From: Podospora comata
Taxonomy: Eukaryota > Ascomycota > Sordariomycetes > Sordariales > Podosporaceae
Assembly (NCBI GenBank): GCA_017354895.1
Contig: CP071493.1
Location: 7,130,001 to 7,194,000, forward strand
Direction: 5' to 3'
DNA length: 64,000 nt
The translations under genes were made by a program, and so were the position numbers. The notes below the pieces were generated by a model. That model saw only the letters and a list, made by a program, of their open reading frames with translations. It had not been told where the DNA came from and did no database searches. Of this stretch, positions 42,253-53,500 are shown piece by piece. Numbering within the stretch: the stretch's first letter is position 1; every line of letters starts with the position of its first letter.

Positions 42253-42706
42253 ATGTCTCAGCTCTGGTCTTCACCCAAATCCCCTGCCACCGCTGGCCCA
42301 GTCCGCCGGTTCGGTCAGATCATCAAGCTTAAACCCGAGCACGTTGCCAAGTACAAGGAGATCCACGCTGCCGTTTGGCCTGGTGTGTTGGAGCAGATCA
42401 AGGCTAGCAATATCAGAGATTGTAATCTATTCCTCGATGTGTTCTACACACGAGCAACCGAGATCTAATCAAACCACAGACAGCATCTTCCACGATCCAG
42501 ACAGCGGAATCCTTTTCGCCAGCTTCAAGTACATTGGCACCGACTATGACGCGGACATGAAGAGGATGAGGGAGAACCCAAAGGTGAGGGAGTGGTGGAA
42601 GTTGACGGACAGCCTCCAGGAGTCTCTTGTACCGGGGGCGAAGAGCAGTTCAGACGGGGAACCGGCTTGGTGGAAAGGAGTTGAGGAGGTGTTTTACACT
42701 CCTTGA
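42253..42706 (+). CDS. L-rhamnose mutarotase
   Basis: A small cytosolic enzyme of the rhamnose mutarotase (DUF718) family that interconverts alpha and beta L-rhamnose before catabolism. Exon 1 is 42253-42421 and exon 2 is 42480-42706. The intron 42422-42479 (GTAATC, branch CTAATC, acceptor CACAG) is phase 1. The protein is 131 aa. Diagnostic stretches are RFGQIIKLKPEHVAKYKEIH, AAVWPGVLEQIKASNIRDY, SIFHDPDSGILFASFKYIGT, and NPKVREWWKLTDSLQESLVP ahead of the C-terminal WWKGVEEVFYTP. The family ferredoxin-like dimer uses the His of the KEIHAAVWP segment and the WW pair for sugar contact; both are present. The ATG at 42253 has A-rich context. No other rhamnose genes are nearby. Confidence 0.92.
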
Positions 42707-42938
42707 GGAGGTGTCTTACACTCCTTGAGAGGGCCCGTGTTGCTGAGGATTAGCTGTGAGATATCAGCTGTCACCACATTTCTGGAAAATCAAAATTCTC
42801 GCCGCTCTGATGATTTTCTTGATGATGCATGTGTCAGTTTGCCTGGCTGGCTGCCCAATGTCGATATTCAAAGCCTACCACTTACCTAAAAGCTTCTATT
42901 CTCTCGGCCCAGACTGTTGGGGGTCAGCCGTTTCACAA

Positions 42939-43638
42939 CTATTTCGACTTGCCAAAGAAATTGCTGAGGAAGTTGCCCCCGCCACCACCCCGATTGCCGT
43001 GTCTACGTGCCTCGGTCCTCATCCACTCCTCCAGAAACTGACGGTTGGCCATCTTCCTGGCATCCGTAACCTTGGTCTCGACTTGAGCCTCCTGGGCGTC
43101 GAAACTGAGAAGAGTCGGGAGGGCACTGATCATGTAGGTCATCCCCAGACCCGCGCTCATGACATCTGGCGCGTCGTACTCGACTTCGCAGTAGCCCACC
43201 CCGCCCTCAGCCTCACCGACACCGGACTCGACGAGCTCCCGGATGAGGGGTTCTACGACTTTGCAGGTTGGGCAGTACGAGGCTGTCCACATCGTCAAGA
43301 GAGGCGTCCGGGATGATGCCGACAGGAGTTGGTAGGTGTGAAACTGGTCCGGGTTACGAACGCTACATGATTCGAGCGAACGAAACAGACTGTCAAAAGA
43401 TATTCCCCCAAAGTGGTAAGGCCACTGCTCCATCGGCACCGTTGGGACATGTGGGGGAGATGCATGAGGTTACTCACGAGGCATAAACCTGGTTCTTCGC
43501 ACCCACCTTGGGCGATGTCGAGAAGTGAACGCGTGATACGGACAGCGGCTCTTCTATGCATGCGATGACGGCCTTGTAAGACTTGGCCCGAGGGGAAAGC
43601 CGCCCGGCAAGGGTCGGTCGAAGAAGAAGGGTGTGCAT
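42939..43638 (-). CDS. Mitochondrial thioredoxin-like protein
   Basis: 194 aa in two minus-strand exons: 43638-43478 and 43362-42939. The intron 43363-43477 (GTGAGT...TGTAG) is phase 2. Exon 1, only 53 codons, gives MHTLLLRPTLAGRLSPRAKS and ends HFSTSPKVGAKNQVYAS. This is Arg/Ser/Leu-rich, basic and without early acidic residues, like a mitochondrial targeting sequence. Exon 2 continues VRNPDQFHTYQLLSASSRTP and LLTMWTASYCPTCKVVEPLI, a thioredoxin fold with a CPTC redox pair. The cis-Pro region is ISALPTLLSF. The Gly/Asn-rich end GGGGGNFLSNFFGKSK is basic. It is probably an oxidoreductase of the mitochondrion; the partner is unknown. A reading from 43561 in another frame gives a rival N-terminus, but no phase-correct donor joins it. 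Confidence 0.75.
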
Positions 43639-45090
43639 CCTGCTCGCTGGGGGCTCCTCAATGATGAGAGACCGAGACGGGTATCATCGAGATAGCGACA
43701 AAACTGACCAAGTTTGTCAGAATCCGTGTTTTTTCATGTCTGAGCTTGACTCGCATATCGGAGCTATCAAAGAAACCGATGAGCTCATGGGACAGCTATC
43801 AGCCCCCATGCCCAACGACAGGGATCATCATTGGCCCGCAGCGCCCAACTTCTCGGCACTGGGGACGGGTGAGGCGGGGGGTGGCTGCCGCGCCCACACA
43901 GCGCCTTGTGTGCACCACCAGATGAAGCTGGCGTCATTCTGCATGGGAGACCTTGTCCAATGTTTTCCCATGGACCGGCAACGACCACCACTCATTGCCC
44001 GTTGCGGTCCACTGGTCAGACCATACGAGAGTCGCGTGCCGACCGACGCTTCAAGTTCTTTTTTTGCTCTCTTTGTTGCCATCTTCTGACAACCACTAGC
44101 TAGCGTCTTATTATCGACCCTGCGGGGGAAATTCGAGGTCGCAGGAGACTCTGCTGTTAGCGGGGGTCGGTGGAGTATCCGGGGAATCACAAGGGACCAA
44201 CCCCCCGCCAAGTAGCACAACACACTCCACCACCTTTCAGAGGAACCTTGGGTGACCGTAAAGATGGAGACGTCCCAGACCATCAACAGGTGCTGATCCT
44301 TCGGGCCTCCCGTGCCATTCGTAGAGTGTCAGCAGCTGCTCTTCAGAGGTGCGTCCAACTGGCAACCCAATGGCCTATTCCCTGATTTCAACCTCTCTGC
44401 TCAACAAGCCTCTCGGTGAGGATCCGGACACAGCTGAGGACATGTCGAGAACGACGAGACTTCACTGGTCGGCCAAGAGGGCCCGAGAGGTTCTCTCTCT
44501 CTCTCTCTCCCTCTCTCTCCCTCTCTCTCCCTCTTGATAACCAAGGGTTCTTGTCGAGCACCACCTTGGCCGTATCTTGGCACACAATCCATGTCATGAT
44601 GAATCGAATCCGTAGCGGTGCAGCCTTCTTGAAGCAGTTCGCCGGCTCCACACATCTGACGCTGGGCACGGCGCGTTGTGTCTGTATATATCGACGTCGC
44701 CGCTTCCTTCCATCGCGTCCAGCGTCAGTTGATCTCCAGATCTCTCATTCTTCAAACTTGCAAGGTCAGACCAACGACAAGCGGTCCCACTCTCCCCGCA
44801 AAGCTGCAGGCATCAAAGCCTTGCTGCTGGAAGGCGCTGCACCTCCTACCCTCCCGCCGCCTGCCCGTCTTGGAGATCAACGCGACTTGGGGGGAAGCCC
44901 TTGTTTCTGCGCTGTCTCTCGCTTATCAACAGACGCCGTCTACTACCTCCTCCAGCTTTAGAAAACCAACTTCCTCTCTGAACCTCTTAGCCTCTCGCCC
45001 TTTTTTCTTAACCTTTTCATCCTAAAAACCACCTAAGAAGCTTCACCTGGCACGGCATATCCTTCACCTGTTTAGACCTAGACGCTTGGG
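43639..45090. other. Divergent intergenic region
   Basis: 1.45 kb between the thioredoxin-like gene (-) and the MFS gene (+). It contains a CT microsatellite (44491-44534). From about 44900 a CT-rich, TATA-less leader precedes the MFS start. ORFs such as 44416-44961 are not credible. Confidence 0.5.
44491..44534. repeat. CT microsatellite
   Basis: About 44 bp of CT repeats with CC interruptions every ten bases. Confidence 0.95.
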
Positions 45091-47274
45091 ATGGCAAGCA
45101 GCTCGGCGGAATCACCGCAGCGGCGAAAATGGTTTTCGCGCAATTCATCCAATGGGGAGGGTTCTGTTGAAAAGAAGGGCCCAACAAGATGGACGATGGG
45201 AATCCTGGAAGACAAGGAGACGATCGAGGTTCCAGGTATGTCCCTTACAACGGCTTTCAAGCAAGTCTGGTTGCTAACACCGCTCCTAGGCTCCGTTCTC
45301 TTGCTGGCCCCTGATCACAACGAGCCGCTCGGCTTGAGGAACGCACCCGCAAGAACATCTCATTCCTCTATTCCTGTCGGTGTCCTTCGCCAGGTCACCG
45401 AACCACCGCCTCCGGCAGAGGACCCCAAGAAGAAGACCAAGGATGGGAAAATCATCTTGGATCCTCAGCCTGATGATTCGGCCAATGATCCCCTGAACTG
45501 GCCGGTATGGCGAAGAGACTCTTCGCTTCTCTCTCTCGGGCTCTACTGCCTCGTTGGTGGAGGCATGACGCCCATCCTGGCCGCCGGGTTCACCGACGTT
45601 GCCAGCGATTATGGGGTAGATGTTCACACCGTCTCCCTCACGACAGGTCTGTACATGATGGGTATGGGTCTGGGCTCCGTTGTGTTCTCTCCAACTGCCA
45701 TCTTGTGGGGAAAGCGGCCAGTCTACCTGTTCAGTTCCGTCCTGTTCATTTTGACTTCGGTTTGGTGTGCCTTGTCACCAAACTTCGCCTCGTTGGTGGT
45801 TGCCCGTATCCTCCAGGGTGTCTCCGTCAGCCCTGTCGAATGTCTTCCTTCCGCCACCATTGCCGAAATCTTCTTTCTTCACGAGCGCGCATTCCGCATC
45901 GGTATCTACACTCTGTTGTTGCTCGGTGGGAAGAATCTGGTTCCTTTGGTCAGCGCTGCCATTATTCAAAAGTTGGGATGGCGATGGGTGTTTTGGTAAG
46001 TCCATCAGCATGCGTGTCCTTCGAGTGCGGGACTGACGCCTTGTTCTAGGATCGTTGCCATCATCGTCGGGTTCTGCTCGGTCCTCTTGTTTCTTTTTGT
46101 CCCCGAATCTTTCTGGGACCGTGCTCCGCATCGCAGAAAGAAGTCCAGACCAAACTTCTTCCGCCGCTTCTCCTCGAGACACGATGTGGCTCACCCGGGG
46201 GCTCATGCCACCCCGGCTGTCACGCCTGCTCCGCAATCACCAATCACGGAAGCTGTGCCTTCACCCGAGCCTCCGAAAGCCGCGACCAGGGCGCAAGTCG
46301 GTTTCGCTCCGGAGCCCGAGTACCTAGATTCGGAGCCCCGCGAGATAGCATCGCACGACATCCAACGACCCCCAACTGCCCAAGCCCCTCCTGCGGTTTC
46401 AGAGTCGGAAAAGCCGGTCTCCGACAGCCCAGCCTCGAGAACTCCTCACGACACCGATAGTGAGTCGCTTTCGAGCTCTCGGTCCGGGCGAGAGGCGTAC
46501 ACGACCGTCTTGCGCGGCGCACCCCCGAAATCTTTTGTTCAGCAGCTCAAACCCTTCAATGGCCGCCTCAACAAGGACAAGTGGCACAAGGCTGCCGTCC
46601 GGCCTCTGATTCTTCTGTCGTATCCTGCCGTGTTGTGGTCATCGATCGTGTACGCGTGCTCGGTCGGATGGCTTATCGTGATATCAGAATCTATGGCCGT
46701 GATATACCGAGAGGAAGTCTACGACTTTGACGCCCTTCAGACCGGTCTCGTCTACATCTCTCCTTTTATCGGTGGTGTCCTCGGAACTGCCGTGGCAGGC
46801 AGAGTCTCGGATGTCATTGTGAAGGCGATGGCGAGACGCAATGGTGGACTTTACGAACCCGAGTTCAGACTCATCATGGCTCTCCCCGTGGCCATCACCA
46901 CGGTTATCGGCCTGATGGGTTTCGGCTGGTCGGCCGAGGTGAGAGATCACTGGATGGTGCCGACGGCATTCTTTGGCATAATTTCCTTTGGGTGCTGTTT
47001 GGGATCAACAACCAGCATCACCTTTTGCGTCGACAGCTACAGACAGTATGCCGGCGAGGCCCTTGTCACGCTCAACTTTTGCAAGAACATCTTCCATGGT
47101 CTTGTTTTCAGTTTGTTCGTCACCGGCTGGCTGAGCTCGGACGGACCGAAGAAGGTGTACATTTGGATTGGTGTCATTCAGCTTATCCTGCTGCTGTTCA
47201 CCATCCCGATGTATATCTATGGCAAGCGGGCGCGCATGTGGACGGTGCGGAAGAACTTTATGGAGAGGTTCTAG
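45091..47274 (+). CDS. MFS drug:H+ antiporter-type transporter (HOL1-like)
   Basis: 691 aa in three exons: 45091-45235, 45290-45995 and 46050-47274. Introns are 45236-45289 (GTATGT...CTAG) and 45996-46049 (GTAAGT...CTAG), each 54 nt. The first is stop-free and a multiple of three, so the frame is open across it. The spliced join VPG-SVLLLAPDHNEPLGLRN fits the group's common N-terminus. TM1 follows WPVWRRDSSLLSLGLYC. The MFS signature between TM2 and TM3 reads LWGKRPVYLFSS. TM4 is LVVARILQGVSVSPVECLPS. A long cytosolic loop of about 150 residues, rich in Pro, Ser and Arg, separates TM6 (ending FVPESFWDRAP) from TM7. The second half of the fold includes ALPVAITTVIGLMGFGWSAE. Length and N-terminus match the DHA1/HOL1-type group. 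The substrate is not shown by sequence. Confidence 0.88.
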
Positions 47275-47807
47275 GAGAGCATCGAGCGGAGAAAGCAGGA
47301 GAGGCTTCATGTCAACTTTCAAAAGGTTGGACACAGGAAATCGGAGTGAGACTTTTTTTGTCTTTTTTTCTTTTCTTTTTCGTTTTTTTTTTTTTTTTTG
47401 GCGTTTTTTCAAAAGACTTTCGTTTTATGACCGCATGGTTTAGTATTACTGCATTGCATTTGCATGGCCGGTTTTTTTCTTTTTTTCTTTCTTTCTTTAT
47501 GGACTGGGCTGGGGGTTTGATGACTTTTTAAAACGGTCTGTGTTCTGGATATGATATATGATACCAACATGGCTTTAGCACTCGTTAGAAATACATTAAT
47601 ATGATATATGTTGCACATTTATAATCATACTATCTTTGAAGATCGTGTTGTGGTGGTGTCGTGTTGTGGTGTTGCAGGTTATCAAGGTCCCTTCTCCACT
47701 TTGATGCCCCTCTCCCCCCAACTTTTACCATCTCTTCAACCCCTCCAACATTTTTTTTGGGGGGGTCTTTAAACGCTCCATCAAACCCGCCATCACCAGT
47801 CACCACC
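47275..47807. other. Intergenic region with T-rich tract
   Basis: 533 bp between MFS and ELP6, on the same strand. Poly-T/C tracts occur at 47352-47400 and 47474-47498. They probably cover the MFS 3' end and the ELP6 promoter. Confidence 0.6.
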
Positions 47808-48716
47808 ATGTCAACCACGGCAATGTCGGCCACAACCCCCCACCTTTTGGAACCCTACCTCTCCCTGCCCCGGGAAACCTCCCTCATTGTTCTCAGCTCC
47901 ATCCTCGGCGCATCGACAAACTGGCTTCTGGCGCGGTACATCCACTCCTACCTCAAAACCCCCAGCGTCGAAGGCGAGCCAGAAGTCGCCGTATTGCTGG
48001 CGTCCTTCCTCCGAGACTACCCCTTCTTCCAGCAGACCCTCTCCAAGCTCTCGCTCGACCTCGACTCCGAAGCCCGAAAGGGCAGGTTCGCGTTTGTGGA
48101 TGGGTTGACGGGCTTGTTTCTCCCGTCCCAGCGGTCCGGGGGGAGGTTGCAGGACGGGGATGATCTCCGGGCGGTTCAAAGACAGATCGGAGATGCCCTG
48201 GCGGGGTTGGATGCGGGGAGGAAGAGGAGGGTGGTGCTGGTGCTGGACCAGCCGGATTTCTTGGTTGCAAGTACTAGTGCTGGCGGTGGGGAAGGCGCGG
48301 GGATCGCGGTGAGGGATGTCATCTTGGATCTGAGAGAGGTTTGTCTTCCCTTCCCGCCCCCGTCCCCCGACCCTCGTGGCCATTTGGCAAGGGAGAAAAA
48401 AAGTTTGTGGATGGGGCTGACAAACAATGAACAGAAGGTCCACAGCTGCGTCGTTACCGTGTCAGCCGACGACCCTCTCGTTCACCCTCCTGTCGCTCCC
48501 ACACCCCTCGAGACGAATCACTCCTGGTTTGTGCTGTCACTGCTTCACGAGGCGGACATGCTGTGCGCCCTGAGGCTGCTGGACACTGGCACAGCAAAGG
48601 ATGTCAGTGGGGTGGTGAGGATCGCCAGTTCGAGGGATGGCGAGACGGAGGACAGAGAGTATCTTTACAAGGTTGGGGGGCATGGCGGTGCCAAGGTCTT
48701 CGAGAGGGGGCAGTAG
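47808..48716 (+). CDS. ELP6: Elongator complex protein 6
   Basis: ELP6 is one of the RecA-like subunits (with ELP4 and ELP5) of Elongator, which modifies wobble uridines in tRNA. Exon 1 is 47808-48338 and exon 2 is 48435-48716; the product is 270 aa. The 96-nt intron 48339-48434 (GTTTGT, branch GCTGAC, acceptor AACAG) is phase 0, stop-free and a multiple of three, so the frame reads through it. Its removal gives VRDVILDLRE joined to KVHSCVVTVSADDPLVHPPV, the ELP6 beta-strand core. Other family stretches are LVLDQPDFLVAST, PTPLETNHSWFVLSLLHEAD and MLCALRLLDTGTAKDVSGVV. As expected for ELP6, no Walker A motif is present. The start at 47808 (accATGt) is followed by a second in-frame ATG at 47823. 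Confidence 0.87.
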   Translation: MSTTAMSATTPHLLEPYLSLPRETSLIVLSSILGASTNWLLARYIHSYLKTPSVEGEPEVAVLLASFLRDYPFFQQTLSKLSLDLDSEARKGRFAFVDGLTGLFLPSQRSGGRLQDGDDLRAVQRQIGDALAGLDAGRKRRVVLVLDQPDFLVASTSAGGGEGAGIAVRDVILDLREVCLPFPPPSPDPRGHLAREKKSLWMGLTNNEQKVHSCVVTVSADDPLVHPPVAPTPLETNHSWFVLSLLHEADMLCALRLLDTGTAKDVSGVVRIASSRDGETEDREYLYKVGGHGGAKVFERGQ

Positions 48717-49404
48717 ATGTCACGATATGGCAAGTAAATGGATGAGATGCTCATGGCATGACAAGTCATTGGATGATATGGTCCAGAAAGGCATAGCAAG
48801 CACGCACACATATGACGCAAGCGAATGATGCCCAATTTTTGACAGCAAAACCGCCGCCCAAGTAGCTGAGAGCACAGCGTTCCAAGAGACAGCCGGACGC
48901 ATGGAATATGGCATGAGACGCCCAATTCCAATCATCAATCATGGACAGCACCAGAGGACATCATAAGCCAGCACCAAAGAGGTAAACACAGAAATACCGA
49001 TTTTGAACCCCTTTGCGCCTGACTCTTGGGAGCGTCTGCTGGGCTGTCCCAGTAATAACAAAGAAACACCTTCACGCCTTTCATAAAACCGTCTGCCCTT
49101 GATGCTGTTTCATCACTTTTTTTTTGCTTGACTCTCGTGCCCATGGATAAACTGGTCTGGATGGTAGTTGGTTCGTCGCGAGTGCATTCGCGATTTTTGT
49201 GTGTCTGTGGTTTTATGACCCCAATTTGCCCGCCGAGATGCATACCATTTGTGATGACTGAAAGCAGCAAAGCATAAAAACCGCGAGCATGGTTTCCCCG
49301 TCCGGAATAAATTTGTGAATCCCAGCGCCCGTTTACACCGCTCGCCAAAAACGACCCGTCCCGTCATCCATGTTCCAGCCCATCAATGCCTGAAGACGAC
49401 CTGC
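48717..49404. other. Convergent 3' region of ELP6 and eL37
   Basis: 688 bp. It should hold both 3' UTRs. The minus-strand ORFs (48935-49348 and others) have no conserved motif and sit downstream of eL37. Confidence 0.55.
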
Positions 49405-50112
49405 TTACTCGGAAGCGGTGTTGGGACCCCGCGAGCCCTTGGGGACACCAGTCTGGAAGCCGTTCTTGAACTTTCTGGAGACGGTGCTGAGGTATCTCAT
49501 GCGGCCGGTGCCGGTGACCTTTCTGCGCTTAGCCTTCTCGGACCAGTTGTCTGTAATACCCCGAACGTCAGCAAGCCGTTCCCTTTTCATGTCGTCTCGA
49601 GTGTTGTTGGCAACGTACACTTGCGGGTCTTAGCAGCGGGGTAGCCGCACGAAGCGCAGGTGTGCTTCTGGTTGTGCATGGAACGGCGACTGTTGAACAC
49701 CAATGTCAATATCTATTCGTCATCCTCCTCTCGTTCCTCCTCGTCGGCAATCGAATCGTTCTCTCGTCCGGCTCGTCGATGAAGGGCTCGCGAGGACTTA
49801 CCCGCAGCGTCTGCAGATCCCGTGGGTCTTGTTGTGGCTATTGATGAGAGTCAGCAATGAATTCCGCCTCACTCCATATCCCAATGTCGAAACATACCGC
49901 TTGCCAAAGCTGGAGGTACCCTTCGCTGTTATCGAGAGTCAGCATAACCGTGACCAATCCCGTACGCAATGTGTAGATGCAAAATTTCGGCCATGGATGA
50001 GCCACCAAGGCGTCGAGGACATCGGCATCTCGAGTCGAGGATGCATTTCGATAGTTCGGGGATGGGTGTGGTGTGCTCAGGAATCGCAACAGAGGGGTGG
50101 GAACGTACTCAT
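49405..50112 (-). CDS. RPL37: 60S ribosomal protein eL37
   Basis: 94 aa from five minus-strand exons: 50112-50109, 49925-49898, 49837-49802, 49689-49619 and 49550-49405. Introns are 183, 60, 112 and 68 nt, all GT-AG. The spliced protein reads [60 protein letters not shown] and [20 protein letters not shown], ending [11 protein letters not shown]. The zinc-binding cysteines are CRRC and CASC. The first coding exon is only ATG plus one base, so the start codon sits four bases before a splice donor, with the longest intron right after it. This layout is common in ribosomal protein genes of filamentous fungi and can allow regulation through the first intron. Identification is certain. Confidence 0.95.
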
Positions 50113-50565
50113 TTTGGCGGTGGATCTGGAAAAATTGTTGAGTTAGAATTGAGAATTGGGGAGAAAGCTACTTCGTGGTCGATTAAACGTACCTGCGTCG
50201 TCGTCGACAAGAGGGAGCTTTGTGATGGGTTGCAGAATCTCTCGCGGTTCCGGGGTCGCGAAATTTTGGGAATCTGTGTGGCCAAGCGTTTTCCTGGTTA
50301 GGGCTGCGGGGGCCACCAGAACAGCCACACGTGGCTAGTGCGAAAACCACACTGGCGCAGTTCCAGTCCGCCAAGATTTCTTCGCAGCACACATGGCCCC
50401 CATATTATTTCTGGGCTAACTGATAAGATAAGCGTCACTCGGTCTGGGTGGTATCAGGGGCAGCAATCATCACAAGTAAATGGAAGATTGTATTCTATGG
50501 ATGATGAGTATTGGCTAACACTACGAAAAATTCCTTTTGAATCCCCCCTTTTTTTTTTTGTTTTC
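50113..50565. promoter_or_regulatory. eL37 promoter and ValRS 3' flank
   Basis: 453 bp between the eL37 start and the stop of the valyl-tRNA synthetase gene, both on the minus strand. A T-rich run at 50549-50565 adjoins the synthetase stop. No other gene is seen. Confidence 0.5.
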
Positions 50566-53500
50566 TTAGAGCTTGAGTTTGCTGAACTCGGCGAGTGTCC
50601 GCTCGTAGTTCTCCTTGGCCGCCTGTGCATCGGCAAGCTTCTTCTTCTCAGCTGTTACGACAACATCACTGACCTTTTCGAAACCCTCGCGGTTGATCAG
50701 CTCCTCCTGCTTGGTAATTGCGACGGTGGTCTTCTGAAGCTTGGTGGTGATCTTCTTGATCTCGGCTGCAATATCTGTGATTTGGTCGCTGACCTGGAGA
50801 AGAACAACAATCTCGGCGTTCACGACACTAACAGCGCAGCCCTTGGGGGTGGCGGACTCCTCGATAACCTCGGTGGAAGCAATGCTCCTGCCGGAGAGGG
50901 TCTTGATGGCGTTGAGCTGCGCGCTCACCTTCTCCAAGGCGGCAGGAGTAGAAGCCACGATGAAGGCACGGCCATCACGAATGTTGTATTCAGCAGCCAA
51001 CGATCTGATACCGCTAGCGCACTTGAGACCAAGCTCGTAGTCTGCGCTCTCAGCGGGGAACTCGAGAGCCTGGTCAGCCTCGGGATACGGCGCCAGAAGG
51101 ATGGAAGGAGTCTCATCTCCAGCCTTCCGTGGCAGACGCTGCCAGAGCTCCTCCGTGATGAAGGGAAGCATAGGGTGCAGTAGACGCAGGCACGTATCAA
51201 GAACAAAGTAGAGGACTTGGCGGACAGAGTTGGCTTGGGCAGGGTCCGCATCTGGGCCCAGCATGCCCTTGCTGTTCTCAACGAAGATGTCGCAGAAGTC
51301 ATCACTGTGTTTGGTTAGAGGCTCTGTCTGAACTTTGACCCAAGGGAAACCGTTGACTTACTAGAAGAGCGAGTACACGAGCCTGGTGGCAGTGGAGAAT
51401 TGCCTGTTCGTGAGAGCCTCGTTGATGCCCTTGACGGCCGCGTTGGTACGGTGAACAATCCAGCGCTCTGGGACCGACAGAGCCGCGAGGTCAAGCTGGG
51501 CATCAGGCTTGAAGGAATCGCCAAGGTTGCCCAACACGTACTTGGAAGCTTGCCAAACCTTGTTGCAGAATCTGCGGTAGGCCGCCATGACGCGGATGTC
51601 GAAGTTGATGTCGCCACCACCGGTGGTGTACGAGAGAAGCGTGAAACGCAGAGCATCAGCGCCGCACTCTGGGATGCCGCCAGGGAACGATTGCTTCTGG
51701 TACTTGGTGGCACGCTCAACCTCGTCAGACCTGAGGTTACCTGTCAAGAGCTTCGCGTGAAGGTCCTCGAGCTTGATACCGTTGATGATGTCCAACGGGT
51801 CAATGACATTACCCAAACTCTTGCTCATCTTCCGCCCTTCGGCGTCGCGGATCAACGAGTGGCAGTACACCTCAGTGAAGGGAACCTTGCCCGTCAACTT
51901 CAGGGAGAGCATGATCATTCTGGCAATCCAGAAGAACAGAATATCCCAGCCGGATTCGAGCAGCTCGGTGGGGAAGAATTTCTTGAAATCATCCTTCTCC
52001 GTGTTGGGCCAGCCCAAGATAGCCATGGGCCACAAGCCGGAGCTGAACCAGGTGTCGAGGCAGTCAGGGTCTTGCTCGAGGGTGTAGTTCTTGCCGGGGA
52101 ACAGCTCGGCAGCCTTCTCGGCGGCCTTGGCCTTGGCCTCTTCGGCATTTCTGCCAACAACCCAGGTGGCCTTGTCTGTCTCCTCGCTGTCCTCGCCTTC
52201 AAGGACAATACGATACGCCGGGATACGGTGGCCCCACCACAACTGTCTGGAAATGCACCAGTCGGTGATGTTGTTGAGCCATTGGAAGTAGCTCTTGCGG
52301 GCACTCTCCGGGCTGATCTTGATCTCACCACTCTCAACGACTCTCATGGCATCCTTGGCCATGTCCTCCATCTTCACCCACCACTGAGGCGCCATGCGAG
52401 GCTCGATAACATCCCCACTGCGCTCGCAAATGGGGATAACCATGGCGTTGGGCTCCTTCTTGACGAACAAGCCAAGCTTAGTCAACTCCTCGACAACCGT
52501 GTAACGGGCGTTGAATCTCTTCTGGCCCTGGAACATAGCGCCGTTCTCGTTGATCAAGCCGTCTTCGGTAAGGACGTTGATGAACTCAAGCTTGTGGGCG
52601 ACGCCGAGCTTGTAATCGTTGAAGTCGTGCGCGGGGGTGAGCTTGACAGCACCAGTGCCGAATTCTGGGTCAACGTAGGAATCCTCGACGATGGGCATCA
52701 ACCTCCGGGTGAAGGGATGACGGGCGTGCTTTCCGACAAGGTGTGTGTAGCGGGCGTCACCGGGGCTGACAGCGATACCGCTATCGCCCAACATTGTCTC
52801 GGGACGTGTGGTGGCAACAGTGATGAACTCGTCTGACCCCTCAATTGGGTACTTGAAATATGTGAGGACACCGAACTCAACCTTTCTGTCATAGCCGGGC
52901 ACGTCAATCATGGTGCGCCCGGTGATATCCTTGTTGATGACCTCCAAGGTGCTGAGGGCGGTGCGAAGATGAGTGGACCAGTTAACCAAGCGGTTGGACC
53001 TGTAGATGAGACCCTCATCGTGAAGAGTGACAAACGCCTCCATAACGGCGGCAGTCAGGTTCTCGTCCATGGTGAAGGCCTCGCGGCTCCAGTCCATGGA
53101 GCCACCCATGAGTCTCTGGGCATTGTTGATGCGCTCATGGTATTCCCCCTTCCACTCCCACACGCGCTTTGTGAACTCCTCGCGGCCGAGATCGTGGCGC
53201 GTCTTCTTCTCTCTCTTGTACAGCATCTTTTCGACAACGGACTGAGTGGCGATACCGGCGTGATCGCAACCCGGGACCCAGAGTGTGCTGAGGCCCTTCA
53301 TCCGGTTCCATCGAATAAGTGTATCTTGGAGAGAGTTGGCGAGAGCATGGCCGCAGTGAAGCGCACCAGTAACGTTCGGGGGCGGCAGGGCAATGACGAA
53401 TTTGCCAGCATCAGGGGTTCGGGGCTCTTGAGGCTTGAAGTAGCCGCTCTTCTCCCACCATGAATACCATGACGACTCGACGGCCTGGGGGTTGTATGCT

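Noticed and set aside
43583-44089. 168-aa plus-strand ORF opposite the thioredoxin-like first exon
   Set aside because: It overlaps the presequence exon on the other strand and has no motif.
51400-52836. 478-aa plus-strand ORF opposite the valyl-tRNA synthetase
   Set aside because: It is antisense to the strongly conserved synthetase exon and is explained by its C-ending codon bias; there is no independent motif.
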